Below, piece after piece: positions 39,783-49,000 of a DNA stretch of 64,000 nt. Source of the stretch: an uncultured Bacteroidales bacterium. GTDB taxonomy: Bacteria; Bacteroidota; Bacteroidia; Bacteroidales; SZUA-534. The notes under the pieces were generated by a model. That model was not told the origin of the DNA, did not search any database, and saw only the letters and a list, made by a program, of their open reading frames with translations. A program made the translations under genes and the position numbers. Each line of letters opens with the position of its first letter. The stretch's first letter is position 1. The stretch covers positions 1 through 64,000 of the forward strand of contig CADASL010000013.1 in the NCBI GenBank assembly GCA_902790595.1, in the 5' to 3' direction.

Positions 39783-41195
39783 ATGAAACGTAAAATCACC
39801 ATTGGCGACATTACAATGAAACAGGCCGCCGACAAGGCCGATTACGCCTTCTCGTTCCGCGAGAAGATTGAATTGGCCAAAATGCTTGACAAAACAGGCC
39901 TTTCGGTCATTGAACTTGCACCTATAACCGACGGCAAAACCGACTCGCTGCTAATCAAATCGCTCGCTTCGGCGGTGAAGAACAGCGCCGTGGCCGTGCC
40001 GCTCAACATTAGCGAGGCCGACACCGTTGAAACCACTTGGAACGCCTTGAAGGGCGCCGCTCACCCGAGATTGCAGATTTCGGTCCCAGTGAGCACCGTG
40101 CAGATGGAATATTTCTGCCATAAGAAACCCGCCGCCATTGTCGAGATGATTGCCAGCCTGACCAAGCAAAGCCGCGCGCTCTGCCCCGATGTTGAGTTTG
40201 TTGCCGAAGATTTTGGCCGCAGCGATATCAGTTTCCTTTGGCAGGCCATTGAGGCCGCCACGCAGAACGGCGCAACCACCGTCACCGTGTGCGACGCCGC
40301 AGGCAACCTGCTGCCCGAAGAGTTTTTCGACCTTGTGAAACAGGTGAAAGAGCACCTGCCCGCCGATGTTCGGTTGGGTGTTCGCTGCTCAAACGAGTTC
40401 TATTTGGCCGACTCGTGCGCCATTGCCGCCGTGCGTGCGGGTGCCGACGAGATTAAGACCGCGCCCTTCGGCAACTTCACCGTCTCGCTCGAAAGGTTTG
40501 TCAAGATACTGAACGTGAAGGCCGATGTGTGCGACGCCTGCTGCGACGTGCGCGCCACCGAACTGCACCGCGCCGTTGAGCAAATCAAGCGCCTGTGCCA
40601 GACCAACCGTTCGAAACCCACTTCGTTCTCGAACATTGCCCCCACCGAGCGCCCCGACATTCAACTCACCGTGCGCGACTCGAAAGAGACCGTGCTCAAG
40701 GCCGTGCAGAGTCTGAACTTCGACCTGACCGACGAAGATGCCGACAATGTTTACAACGAATTCCTGAAAGCCGCCGCCACTCACGAGACCGTTGGCGCGA
40801 AAGAACTCGACGCCATTATCGCCACAGCGGCGTTCCAGGTGCCACCGACCTATAAATTAGAGAATTACGTTATCAACTCGGGCAACATAATCTCGGCCAC
40901 CTGCCACATTCTCTTGAAGAAGGGCGACGATGTGCTCGAGAGCGTCTGCATTGGCGACGGCCCGATTGACGCCGCTTTCCAGGCCATTGAGAAAGTCATT
41001 GGCAAGCACTACGAACTCGACGACTTCCAAATTCAGGCCGTGACCGAAGGCCGCGAGGCAATGGGCGAAACCGTTGTCCGCCTGCGCTCTGAAGGCAAAA
41101 TCTACTCGGGCCGCGGAATCTCGACCGACATTGTCGGCTCAAGCATTGCCGCCTACCTGAACGCCGTCAACAAGATAGCATTCGAAGAAGCATAA
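39783..41195 (+). CDS. Divergent isopropylmalate-synthase-like protein (DRE-TIM) with altered active site
   Basis: The 470-residue protein has the full two-part layout of 2-isopropylmalate synthases: an HMGL-like TIM barrel (1-about 290; AEDFGRSDISFLWQAIEAA and VCDAAGNLLPEEF are clear family landmarks) and a C-terminal LeuA dimer/regulatory domain (about 335-470; GRGISTDIVGSSIAAYLNAVNK). Expected catalytic features are changed. The N-terminal DTTLRDGEQ is replaced by DITMKQAAD (9-17), and the metal-binding HCHND is replaced by RCSNE (201-205). Ordinary condensation with acetyl-CoA is therefore doubtful; it may act on another substrate or be a regulatory pseudoenzyme. A fused TIM-barrel/AMP-ligase gene follows after 38 bp, probably in the same transcript. 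Confidence 0.85.
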   Translation: MKRKITIGDITMKQAADKADYAFSFREKIELAKMLDKTGLSVIELAPITDGKTDSLLIKSLASAVKNSAVAVPLNISEADTVETTWNALKGAAHPRLQISVPVSTVQMEYFCHKKPAAIVEMIASLTKQSRALCPDVEFVAEDFGRSDISFLWQAIEAATQNGATTVTVCDAAGNLLPEEFFDLVKQVKEHLPADVRLGVRCSNEFYLADSCAIAAVRAGADEIKTAPFGNFTVSLERFVKILNVKADVCDACCDVRATELHRAVEQIKRLCQTNRSKPTSFSNIAPTERPDIQLTVRDSKETVLKAVQSLNFDLTDEDADNVYNEFLKAAATHETVGAKELDAIIATAAFQVPPTYKLENYVINSGNIISATCHILLKKGDDVLESVCIGDGPIDAAFQAIEKVIGKHYELDDFQIQAVTEGREAMGETVVRLRSEGKIYSGRGISTDIVGSSIAAYLNAVNKIAFEEA

Positions 41196-41233
41196 ATCGA
41201 AAATTATCAGCATTTTACAGAAAATCACTTAAA

Positions 41234-43720
41234 ATGAAACTTTCATTTTCAACACGCGGATGGGCCGATATGTCGTGGACCGAAATCCTTGACAACGCAA
41301 GCCTGATGCGCTTTTCGGGTATCGAGATATACAACGTTTTCAAAACGCCTGAATTTGTGGCCAAAGGCGGGCCGTTCCACAAGTACTCGCTCACGGCTTC
41401 GCTGCGCGATTTGCGCGAGAAGAAACTCGCCATTCCCTGCTTCGACAGTTCGCTCGACCTTTCGGAAGACAGCGCCGAAATGATTGACGAGATGACCGCT
41501 CTCATTGGCATTGCCGCCGATATGCGCAGCCCATACGTTTGCGCTTTCGCGAAGAAGGGCACCGTTGAGCAGGTGAAGCAGAACCTGACCCGACTCATTC
41601 CTGTGGCCGAGGCCAAGGGTATCACCATTCTGATAAAAACCAGCGGAATATACGCCGACACGGCGCTGCTGCGCGATTTGCTCGACTTTTTCGCCTGCGA
41701 CCAGATTGCCGTCATTTGGGATGTGCACCACCCCTACCGCGACAAGGGCGAGACGCCTGCGCAGACAATCACCAACCTTGGCGCATACGTTAAGCACGTG
41801 CACCTTCGCGACAGCGACGACGCCAACCGCTACAACATCATCGGCGAGGGCAACTTCCCCATTGCCGATGTGATGAAGGCCCTTTCGTCGGTCGATTACG
41901 ACGGGTTTATCTCACTTGAGTGGAAGCCAGAGTGGATGCTCGACTTCACCGACCGCGACGTCATTTTCCCGCACTTTGTCAACTATATGAGCCAGTTCGA
42001 GAACACGCGCGGCAAACGCAGCGAACTCTACCCGAACCACGACGGCTCAGGCTACTACATTTGGAAGAAGGACGAACTGCTCAGTATGACCTTCTCGCAG
42101 GTTTTGGACCGCGTGGTTGAGGAATTCCCCGACCAGTACTGCTTCAAATACACCACTTTGGACTACACCCGCACCTACGCCGAATTCCGCGACGATGTTG
42201 ACAACTTCGCCCGCGCGCTTGTGTCGCTCGGCGTGCGTCCAGGCTCGAAGGTGGCCGTTTGGTGCACCAACATACCTGCTTGGTACATAACATTTTGGGC
42301 AACCGTGAAAATCGGCGCCGTGCTTGTGACGGTGAACACCGCCTACAAGATTCACGAGGCCGAATATCTGCTGCGGCAGTCTGATACTCACACACTTGTG
42401 ATGATTGAGAGCGCTTTGGACTCGAACTATCGCGCCATTATCAACGAACTCTGCCCCGAGATTGCCACCAACACTGCAGGAAAGCCGCTTCACTGCAAGC
42501 GTCTGCCGTTCCTGCGCAACGTCATCACCGTGGGATTCCGCCAGAAGGGCTGCCTGACACTGCAGCAGGCAATGGACCGCCACGACCTTGTGCCGTTGGA
42601 GGAAATCCAGCGAATGGCCGCCGCCGTCAAACCCGACGACGTGTGCAATATGCAGTACACCAGCGGCACCACAGGCTTCCCCAAGGGCGTGATGCTGACG
42701 CACTACAACGTGGTGAACAACGGCAAGTGCATTGGCGACCGTATGGGCCTTTCAACCGCCGACCGAATGATGATTCAGGTGCCGATGTTCCACTGCTTCG
42801 GAATGGTTCTGTCGATGACTTCGTCGATGACGCACGGCACCACAATGTGCCCGATGCCCTACTTCTCGGCCAAATCGTCGTTGGCGTGCATAAACCAGGA
42901 GCACATAACCTGCTTCAACGGCGTGCCCACAATGTTCATTGCAATGTTCAACCACCCCGACTACCGCAGCACCGACTTCTCATATATGCGCACAGGCATT
43001 ATGGCAGGCTCAGGCTGTCCGCCCGAACTGATGCGCCGTGCCGCCGAGCCGTCGGAGATGAATATGCGCGGCATTGTGAGCGTTTACGGACAGACCGAAT
43101 CGGCGCCAGGCAGCACAATGTCGGCTTGGACCGACTCAATCGACGTGCGCACCGAGACCGTGGGCTACGCCTTCCCGCACGTGCGCTGCAAGGTGGTTGA
43201 CCCCGAAACGGGCCTTGAGGTTCCGCCCAACACCAACGGCGAGTTCTGCGCCAAAGGCTACAACGTGATGAAAGGCTACTACAAGATGCCCGAAGCCACC
43301 GCGCAGACCATTGACGCCGACGGTTGGCTTCACAGCGGCGACCTTGCCTGCGTTGACGAGAACGGAAACTACAAAATCACAGGCCGCCTGAAAGATATGA
43401 TTATCCGCGGCGGCGAGAATATCTATCCAAAAGAGATTGAGGAGTTTATCTACACCCACCCCAAGGTGAAGGACGTTCAGGTTATCGGCGTTCCCGACGA
43501 GAAATACGGCGAGGAGGCAATGGCCTGCATTATTCTGAAAGAGGGCGAGGAGATAAGCGAACCCGAGATGCGCGAATTCATTATGGGCCGCCTTGCCCGC
43601 CACAAGGTTCCGCGCTATATCGATTTCGTCAAATCGTTCCCGATGAACGCCGCAGGCAAAATCCTGAAATACAAGATGCGCGAGGAGGCTGTGGAGAAAT
43701 TGGGGCTGAAGAAGAAATAA
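41234..43720 (+). CDS. Fusion of sugar-phosphate isomerase-like TIM barrel and AMP-dependent acyl-CoA synthetase
   Basis: An 828-residue fusion. Residues 1-about 265 are a xylose-isomerase-like TIM barrel with metal-site landmarks WDVHH (about 162), HVHLRD (about 189) and SLEW (about 230); the glutamate usually found on the central strand appears replaced (ILIKTSG). From about 275 an ANL-superfamily ligase follows: P-loop YTSGTTGFPKGV (about 474), YGQTESAPGS, GWLHSGDLACVDENGNY, hinge GRLKDMIIRGGENIYP (about 717) and catalytic lysine in AAGKILKYK (about 806). It closely resembles medium/long-chain acyl-CoA synthetases. It sits 38 bp after the DRE-TIM gene and ends at a strong terminator. An acyl-adenylate/CoA step on a compound processed by the barrel is inference. 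Confidence 0.9.
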   Translation: MKLSFSTRGWADMSWTEILDNASLMRFSGIEIYNVFKTPEFVAKGGPFHKYSLTASLRDLREKKLAIPCFDSSLDLSEDSAEMIDEMTALIGIAADMRSPYVCAFAKKGTVEQVKQNLTRLIPVAEAKGITILIKTSGIYADTALLRDLLDFFACDQIAVIWDVHHPYRDKGETPAQTITNLGAYVKHVHLRDSDDANRYNIIGEGNFPIADVMKALSSVDYDGFISLEWKPEWMLDFTDRDVIFPHFVNYMSQFENTRGKRSELYPNHDGSGYYIWKKDELLSMTFSQVLDRVVEEFPDQYCFKYTTLDYTRTYAEFRDDVDNFARALVSLGVRPGSKVAVWCTNIPAWYITFWATVKIGAVLVTVNTAYKIHEAEYLLRQSDTHTLVMIESALDSNYRAIINELCPEIATNTAGKPLHCKRLPFLRNVITVGFRQKGCLTLQQAMDRHDLVPLEEIQRMAAAVKPDDVCNMQYTSGTTGFPKGVMLTHYNVVNNGKCIGDRMGLSTADRMMIQVPMFHCFGMVLSMTSSMTHGTTMCPMPYFSAKSSLACINQEHITCFNGVPTMFIAMFNHPDYRSTDFSYMRTGIMAGSGCPPELMRRAAEPSEMNMRGIVSVYGQTESAPGSTMSAWTDSIDVRTETVGYAFPHVRCKVVDPETGLEVPPNTNGEFCAKGYNVMKGYYKMPEATAQTIDADGWLHSGDLACVDENGNYKITGRLKDMIIRGGENIYPKEIEEFIYTHPKVKDVQVIGVPDEKYGEEAMACIILKEGEEISEPEMREFIMGRLARHKVPRYIDFVKSFPMNAAGKILKYKMREEAVEKLGLKKK

Positions 43721-43769
43721 AATTCGCAGAGAGCGCAGAGGAAACGAGAGAACACAGAGTTTAAATAGC

Positions 43770-43803
43770 AAGGCTGCCTGATTGGGCGGCCTTGTTTTGT
43801 TTT
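43770..43803 (+). terminator. Rho-independent terminator
   Basis: The arms aaggctgcc and ggcggcctt (9 bp with one G-T pair, 6-base loop) are followed by GTTTTGTTTT. It closes the DRE-TIM/ligase unit. The remaining 220 bases up to 44,022 are AT-rich and featureless apart from an aaaacg/cgtttt stem near 43,891. Confidence 0.8.
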
Positions 43804-44022
43804 CGGCAAGCACCCCGCAACCATTTTACCTTCAGCAACGTCTGCATAATAGTGCAAAAAGTTTCTTAACTTTGGCAAATGGCGTTTAGTAAAACGTGCT
43901 ATACGTGCGTTTTAACGATGAAGTAAAACGAAACATTGTATTGTCTCGATTCAAAAATTTTACAGGAGAGAATTGTTATAAAGTGTTTGAATCTATGGTA
44001 AACGAAACTTTGAAAAAATAAT

Positions 44023-44514
44023 ATGAAATCATCAGAGTCTAGAAAATTCAAAAACAGAACTACTTATTATGGAGAGTTTATTTGTTGGTTGCTTATTCTT
44101 ATTGTCTTTGTTGCAGTGGTAATAGACACTTTGATATCGTCAGAACAAGAATTTGTAGAACGGATTCTTAATCGAGAATTAATAGGAGATGCTCATCAAA
44201 GAGGAAATATTTTGATAGAAAAATTTCTTGTAAGTAATTTTGGAAAGGCAGGAATACAAGTGGTAGCAGCTATTGGAATTTTATTGATTAGCAATAAAAT
44301 ATATAATATTATTAGTGCATACCGCCGTTTATTATTCCGAGAAAAACTAATCCGTGAAGGCCTGCGCGCCCCCGATGATTATGTGGATGATTACGTACGA
44401 ATTCCATTATGGAAGAAGGTTGCAAACCTGTTTACCAAAAAACGGAAAAAGAAATACCCTTCGGAGCGAGAAATGCGCGATTCACTAAAGAAGAACAAAT
44501 ACTATAAGGAGTAG
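44023..44514 (+). CDS. AT-rich small membrane protein of unknown function
   Basis: The product is not recognised. The 163 residues have two predicted membrane helices (about 17-38, EFICWLLILIVFVAVVIDTL, and 77-95, VVAAIGILLISNK), a loop of about 35 residues between them, and a very basic C-terminal tail (NLFTKKRKKKYPSEREMRDSLKKNKYYKE). The codon composition is AT-rich at the start and becomes GC-richer near LREGLRAPDDYVDDYVRIPLWKK, suggesting a foreign or chimeric origin. It lies next to palindromic repeats and a KilA-N gene, an accessory neighbourhood. Confidence 0.65.
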   Translation: MKSSESRKFKNRTTYYGEFICWLLILIVFVAVVIDTLISSEQEFVERILNRELIGDAHQRGNILIEKFLVSNFGKAGIQVVAAIGILLISNKIYNIISAYRRLLFREKLIREGLRAPDDYVDDYVRIPLWKKVANLFTKKRKKKYPSEREMRDSLKKNKYYKE

Positions 44515-44554
44515 GGCAAATCGGTTGTCAATCAGTGCGATAAAAATCTGCGAA

Positions 44555-44605
44555 CCCCGATAGCTATCGGGGCCGTTCAATCTGTGTTCCCGATAGTTAT
44601 CGGGA
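44555..44605. repeat. Dispersed palindromes, family B (two copies)
   Basis: A perfect 18-base palindrome, ccccgatagctatcgggg, at 44,555-44,572 and a variant with arms tcccgata/tatcggga at 44,588-44,605. Each is followed by CTGTGTT or CTGCGTTC-like repeat sequence. A third copy is at 45,827-45,844. They flank the KilA-N gene on both sides. Confidence 0.8.
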
Positions 44606-44680
44606 CTGCGTTCAAAAAAATCTGTGCGAAAATAAAACGTGGTTGGCGGCCTTGCAGGGTTAAAATCGGGTGCACAAAAC

Positions 44681-44708
44681 GTAGAGACGCGGCGCGCCAC
44701 GTCTCTAC
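44681..44708. repeat. Dispersed palindrome, family A
   Basis: Arms gtagagacg/cgtctctac around cggcgcgcca; only the central c/a pair breaks the symmetry. Same family as 15,663-15,690. Confidence 0.8.
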
Positions 44709-44769
44709 AGGTGGCGGTGGTGGGCAGGGTCGTCTGTTCGAAATAGTTGTTATTTGCGGGCAAAAAAAG

Positions 44770-44831
44770 TATATTTGCGTAAACAGAAATAAAAGATGGG
44801 GAAAAAACTATTGTACCGAATTCGGAACAAT
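44770..44831 (+). promoter_or_regulatory. Promoter -7 box and operator-like palindrome before the KilA-N gene
   Basis: TATATTTG at 44,770-44,777 matches the -7 consensus. A 22-base near-palindrome (attgtaccgaa/ttcggaacaat, one mismatched pair) at 44,810-44,831 lies downstream of it, about 48 bases before the ATG at 44,879. The frame is open back to 44,783 and reads PNSEQLDKWRKSVELFETQP just before the Met, so a non-ATG N-terminal extension is possible. Confidence 0.5.
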
Positions 44832-44878
44832 TAGACAAGTGGCGAAAATCTGTCGAATTATTTGAAACACAACCTACT

Positions 44879-45691
44879 ATGGCAAAAATCAACGTTCAAG
44901 ACACAGAGATAACAGTGCTGTCGGTTGACGACCAAGATTACATATCACTGACCGATATGACCAACGCAAAAGATGGCGAAAGCCGCGCTGCCGACATTAT
45001 AAAGAATTGGATACGAAATCGATATACAATAGAATATCTTGGCACGTGGGAGCAGATTCATAACCCCAATTTTAAAGTGGTCGAATTTGACCACTTTAAA
45101 TCGCAGGCGGGATTGCCAAGTTTTGTGATGAGCGTGTCGGAGTGGATTGAGAGCACCAATGCAATAGGCATAATCGTGAAACGCGGAAAGTATGGTGGCA
45201 CATACGCCCATCGTGATATCGCGTTTGAATTCGGGTCGGCAATAAGTGTACCATTCAAATTATACCTTATTGAAGAATTCCAGCGCCTTAAAGCCGACGA
45301 GCAGAAAGTGCTCGGTTGGACTGCCAAACGTGAATTGGCCAAAATCAACTACCATATCCACACCGATGCCATCAAGCAGAATCTGATACCGCAGGAACTC
45401 ACCCCGCAGCAGAAATCGTATGTCTATGCCGACGAGGCCGATATGCTCAATGTCGCCCTTTTCGGGATGACAGCCAAAGAGTGGCGCGATGTCAATCCTG
45501 ACCTGAAAGGCAACATCCGCGATTACGCCACAATCATCCAACTCATTTGCCTATCCAATATGGAAAACCTGAACGCAGTGTTCATCAACAAAGGAATGAA
45601 TCAGCGGGAAAGACTGACCGAATTGAACAAAATAGCCATTCAGCAAATGCGGATTTTGGAGGATGCCGAAACGAGAGAGTTGCTGAAATAG
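44879..45691 (+). CDS. KilA-N domain DNA-binding protein
   Basis: The 270-residue protein matches KilA-N domain proteins found in phages, phage remnants and Bacteroidota islands: YISLTDMTNAKDGESRAADI, WIRNRYTIEYLGTWEQIHNPNF, VVEFDHFKSQAGLPSF and the GKYGGTYAHRDIAFEFGSAI core, followed by a C-terminal helical part (about 140-270). KilA-N domains bind DNA; the exact role of these stand-alone versions is unclear. A perfect 12-bp inverted repeat sits inside the coding region at 45,071-45,100. Palindromic repeats of two families lie on both sides, marking an accessory locus. Confidence 0.87.
   Translation: MAKINVQDTEITVLSVDDQDYISLTDMTNAKDGESRAADIIKNWIRNRYTIEYLGTWEQIHNPNFKVVEFDHFKSQAGLPSFVMSVSEWIESTNAIGIIVKRGKYGGTYAHRDIAFEFGSAISVPFKLYLIEEFQRLKADEQKVLGWTAKRELAKINYHIHTDAIKQNLIPQELTPQQKSYVYADEADMLNVALFGMTAKEWRDVNPDLKGNIRDYATIIQLICLSNMENLNAVFINKGMNQRERLTELNKIAIQQMRILEDAETRELLK
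45071..45100. repeat. Perfect inverted repeat inside the KilA-N gene
   Basis: The arms tttaaagtggtc and gaccactttaaa (12 bp, no mismatch) have a 6-base spacer and encode NFKVVEFDHFK. It is unusually strong for coding DNA and could be an autoregulatory operator or an mRNA hairpin. Confidence 0.75.
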
Positions 45692-45775
45692 ATTGATGCG
45701 CCCGAAAAACGCATTAAAAATACCGCGAGGGCTGCCGGGAATGGCGGCGGTGCGGGGTAATGGGGTACCCTTAGC

Positions 45776-45844
45776 GTAGAGACGCGGCGCGCCACAGGCA
45801 TTTGTGCGGCAAGAAAAATCTGTGTACCCCGATAGCTATCGGGG
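45776..45844. repeat. Truncated family A palindrome plus family B palindrome
   Basis: gtagagacg followed by the family A centre at 45,776-45,795 lacks its right arm. A perfect ccccgatagctatcgggg follows at 45,827-45,844. They occupy the 319-bp gap between the KilA-N gene and nifJ. Confidence 0.75.
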
Positions 45845-45857
45845 CCGTTAAATCTGT

Positions 45858-45889
45858 GTTGTCTGCGTTCAAATGAATTTATATTTTTG
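45858..45889 (+). promoter_or_regulatory. Candidate nifJ promoter
   Basis: GTTG at 45,858-45,861 and TATTTTTG at 45,882-45,889 are 20 bases apart, a good Bacteroidota spacing. The resulting 5' leader would be about 115 bases. Confidence 0.5.
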
Positions 45890-46010
45890 CGGCAAATTTC
45901 GGATACGGAAACAAAGAATTAAAAATTTATATAAACAACAGAGTGTCAGTTGGTTATTTGTTTTTGAATATCTAAACTTCTAACCGCTTAACTCTCAACT
46001 TTCAGTAGTT

Positions 46011-49000
46011 ATGTCGAAGAATTTTGTAACAGTTGACGGCAACGAGGCTGCGGCGCACATTGCGTACGAGTTCACAGAGATTGCCGCAATCTACCCCATC
46101 ACACCGTCGTCACCTATGGCGGAGCACACCGACGCGTGGTCGGCGAAAGGACGCAAAAACATTTTCGGTCAGCAGGTTACGCTGATTGAAATGCAGTCGG
46201 AGGCGGGTGCCATTGGTGCCGTTCACGGAGCGGCGCAGACAGGCTCGCTTGCCACAAGTTTCACATCGAGCCAAGGCCTTATGCTTATGATTCCGGTGCT
46301 GCACCGCATTGCGGGCGAGCGTCTGCCGGTGGTTCTGCACGTGGCCGCACGCACGGTGGGAACGCACGCAATGAGCATCTTCGGCGACCATTCCGACGTT
46401 ATGGGCTGCCGCAACACCGGTTTCGCAATGCTCTGCACGGGCAGCGTTCAGGAGGTTATCGACCTTGCCGGAGTGGCTCACCTGGCCGCCGTCAAGGGGC
46501 AGACGCCGTTTATGCACTTCTTCGACGGATTCCGCACGTCGCACGAGATAAACACCGTGGAAATGATTGACACAAAGGCTCTTGCCGATATGCTCGACCG
46601 CGACGCCCTGCAAGCCTTCCGCTCGCACGCGCTCAATCCGGAGCACCCGCTTATGCGCGGAACGGTGCAGAACCCCGACGTCTTCTTCCAAGTGCGCGAG
46701 GCCTGCAACCCTTACTACGACGCGCTTCCGCAGATTGTTGAGGATTATTTCGAAAAGATAGGCGCTCTGACAGGCCGACACTATCACCTGTTCGACTACT
46801 ACGGCGCACCCGACGCAACCCGCGTGGTTATTGCTATGGGCAGCGTTTCGGGCGCAGTGAAAGAGGCCGTTGACAGTCTGAACGCCAAAGGCGAGAAGAC
46901 AGGCTTTGTACAGGTTCACCTTTACCGTCCGTTCAGCGCCGAGCATCTGCTCAAGGCTCTGCCGCAGAGCGTCAGGAGCATTGCCGTGCTCGACCGCTGC
47001 AAGGAGCCAGGAAGCGCCGGCGAGCCGCTGTTTGAGGACGTCTGCTCGGTCATCCTGAACAGCGACAGAAAAATCAAGGTTGTGGGCGGCCGCTACGGTC
47101 TCTCATCGAAAGACACCGACCCGGGACAGATTCTGGCCGTGTTCGCCAATCTGTCTGAAAATGAGCCGAAAAACGGCTTCACCATCGGCATCACCGACGA
47201 CGTTACGCATCTGTCGCTGCCAACGCTGCCGTTCGACAATCAGGGCGGCGACACCTTCAGTTGCAAGTTCTGGGGCCTTGGTGGCGACGGAACGGTGGGC
47301 GCCAACAAAAACACCGTCCACATTGTGAGCGAGTGCGCCGGACTCTACGGTCAGGCCTACTTTGAGTACGACGCCAAAAAGTCGTTCGGCGTTACCAAAT
47401 CGCACCTGCGCTTCGGCAAAAACCCCATCGAGAGTTCGTACTACGTGAAGAGTGCCGATTTTGTGGCCTGCCACAATCAGAGTTACATCGGCAAATACGA
47501 TATTGTGTCGGAAGTGAAGCCGGGCGGCACGTTCCTTCTGAACTGCACCAAAACCGACGCCGAACTTGAAGCGTGGCTTCCGGCTGACGTGAAACGGACA
47601 CTGGCACTCAACAAGATACGCTTCTGCGTGATTGACGCCACCGACATTGCAATGAATATCGGTCTGGGCAGCCACACCAACACGGTGCTTCAGGCCGCCT
47701 TCTTCGCCTGCACGGGCATTATCAAGGCCGACGTGGCGCTCGAGGCTATGAAAGCCGCCGCCCGCAAGACTTATTTTGCTAAAGGCGAGGAAGTTGTGAA
47801 CAAGAACGTGGCCGCCATCGACAAGGGTGCCGCCGGCGTTCGCGAGATTAAGGTTCCGGCTGCGTGGGCATCGGCCAAAGAAGTGGAAACCAACGTTATT
47901 GACAACCGCCCCGCTGTGGTTCGCAACCTGCTCGAGCCCATCAACGCGCAAAAGGGCGACGACCTGCCTGTGAGCGCTTTCGCCGATAACATCGACGGCA
48001 CTCTGGAAATGGGCCTGACCGCCTACGAGAAGCGCGGCATTGCCGTGAAGGTGCCCGTCTGGAACACCGACAAGTGCATTCAGTGCAACCGCTGCTCGCT
48101 CGTCTGCCCGCACGCCGTCATCCGTCCATATCTGCTGAACGAGGCCGAAAAAGCCGCCGCACCCGAAGGATTCAAAACGGTTGTGGCCAACGGAAAGGCG
48201 AAGGCTATGGGGCTTCATTTCGCCTTGAGTATATCGGCGCTCGACTGCACAAGTTGCGGCAGTTGCGTGCAGAGTTGCCCGGCCAATGCGCTTGAAATGC
48301 AGCCGGCAGTGTTCAGCCAACAAGACCGCGACTGCTTCGATTACGGATTGACAATCAGTCAGAAAGGCGATATTTTTGAACCATATTCGATAAAGGGAAG
48401 CCAATTCCGTCAGCCGCTGCTCGAATTCTCGGCAGCCTGCGCGGGTTGCGGCGAGACGCCATACGCCAAACTACTCACCCAACTCTTTGGCGACCGCGTG
48501 TTCTGGGCCAACGCCACAGGCTGCTCGCAGGCGTGGGGCTCGGCAATGCCCGGAATCCCTTACACGGTGAACCACCGCGGCTTCGGCCCCGCCTGGACCA
48601 ATAGTCTGTTCGAGAACAATGCCGAACTCTGCTTGGGAATGTATCTGTCTGTCAAACAGCGCCGTGCATTGCTTAAAGAGAAGATTGTGGCTATGGCCGC
48701 CACAGCGCAAGGCGACCTGAAAGAGGCTTGCGGCCAATGGCTGGCAACATTCGACGACATTGACAAATCGCGCGAAGCAACTGATACACTGATAGATAAT
48801 CTGCAAAAGAACGCCGACGCGAAAGCAGCCGACATTCTGGCTCAAAAAGACGTTCTGTCGAAGAAGACCTTCTGGATGTTCGGCGGCGACGGCTGGGCCT
48901 ACGACATTGGTTTTGGCGGCCTTGACCACGTGATTGCCGGCGGTGAGAATATCAATGTATTTATCATTGACACAGAGATTTACTCGAACACGGGCGGACA

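Noticed and set aside
44584..44865. Short plus-strand open frame before the KilA-N gene
   Set aside because: It runs through two palindromic repeat copies and the promoter and lacks protein-like composition.
47103..48404. Minus-strand open frame opposite nifJ
   Set aside because: nifJ is unambiguous; the antisense frame has no recognisable domain.
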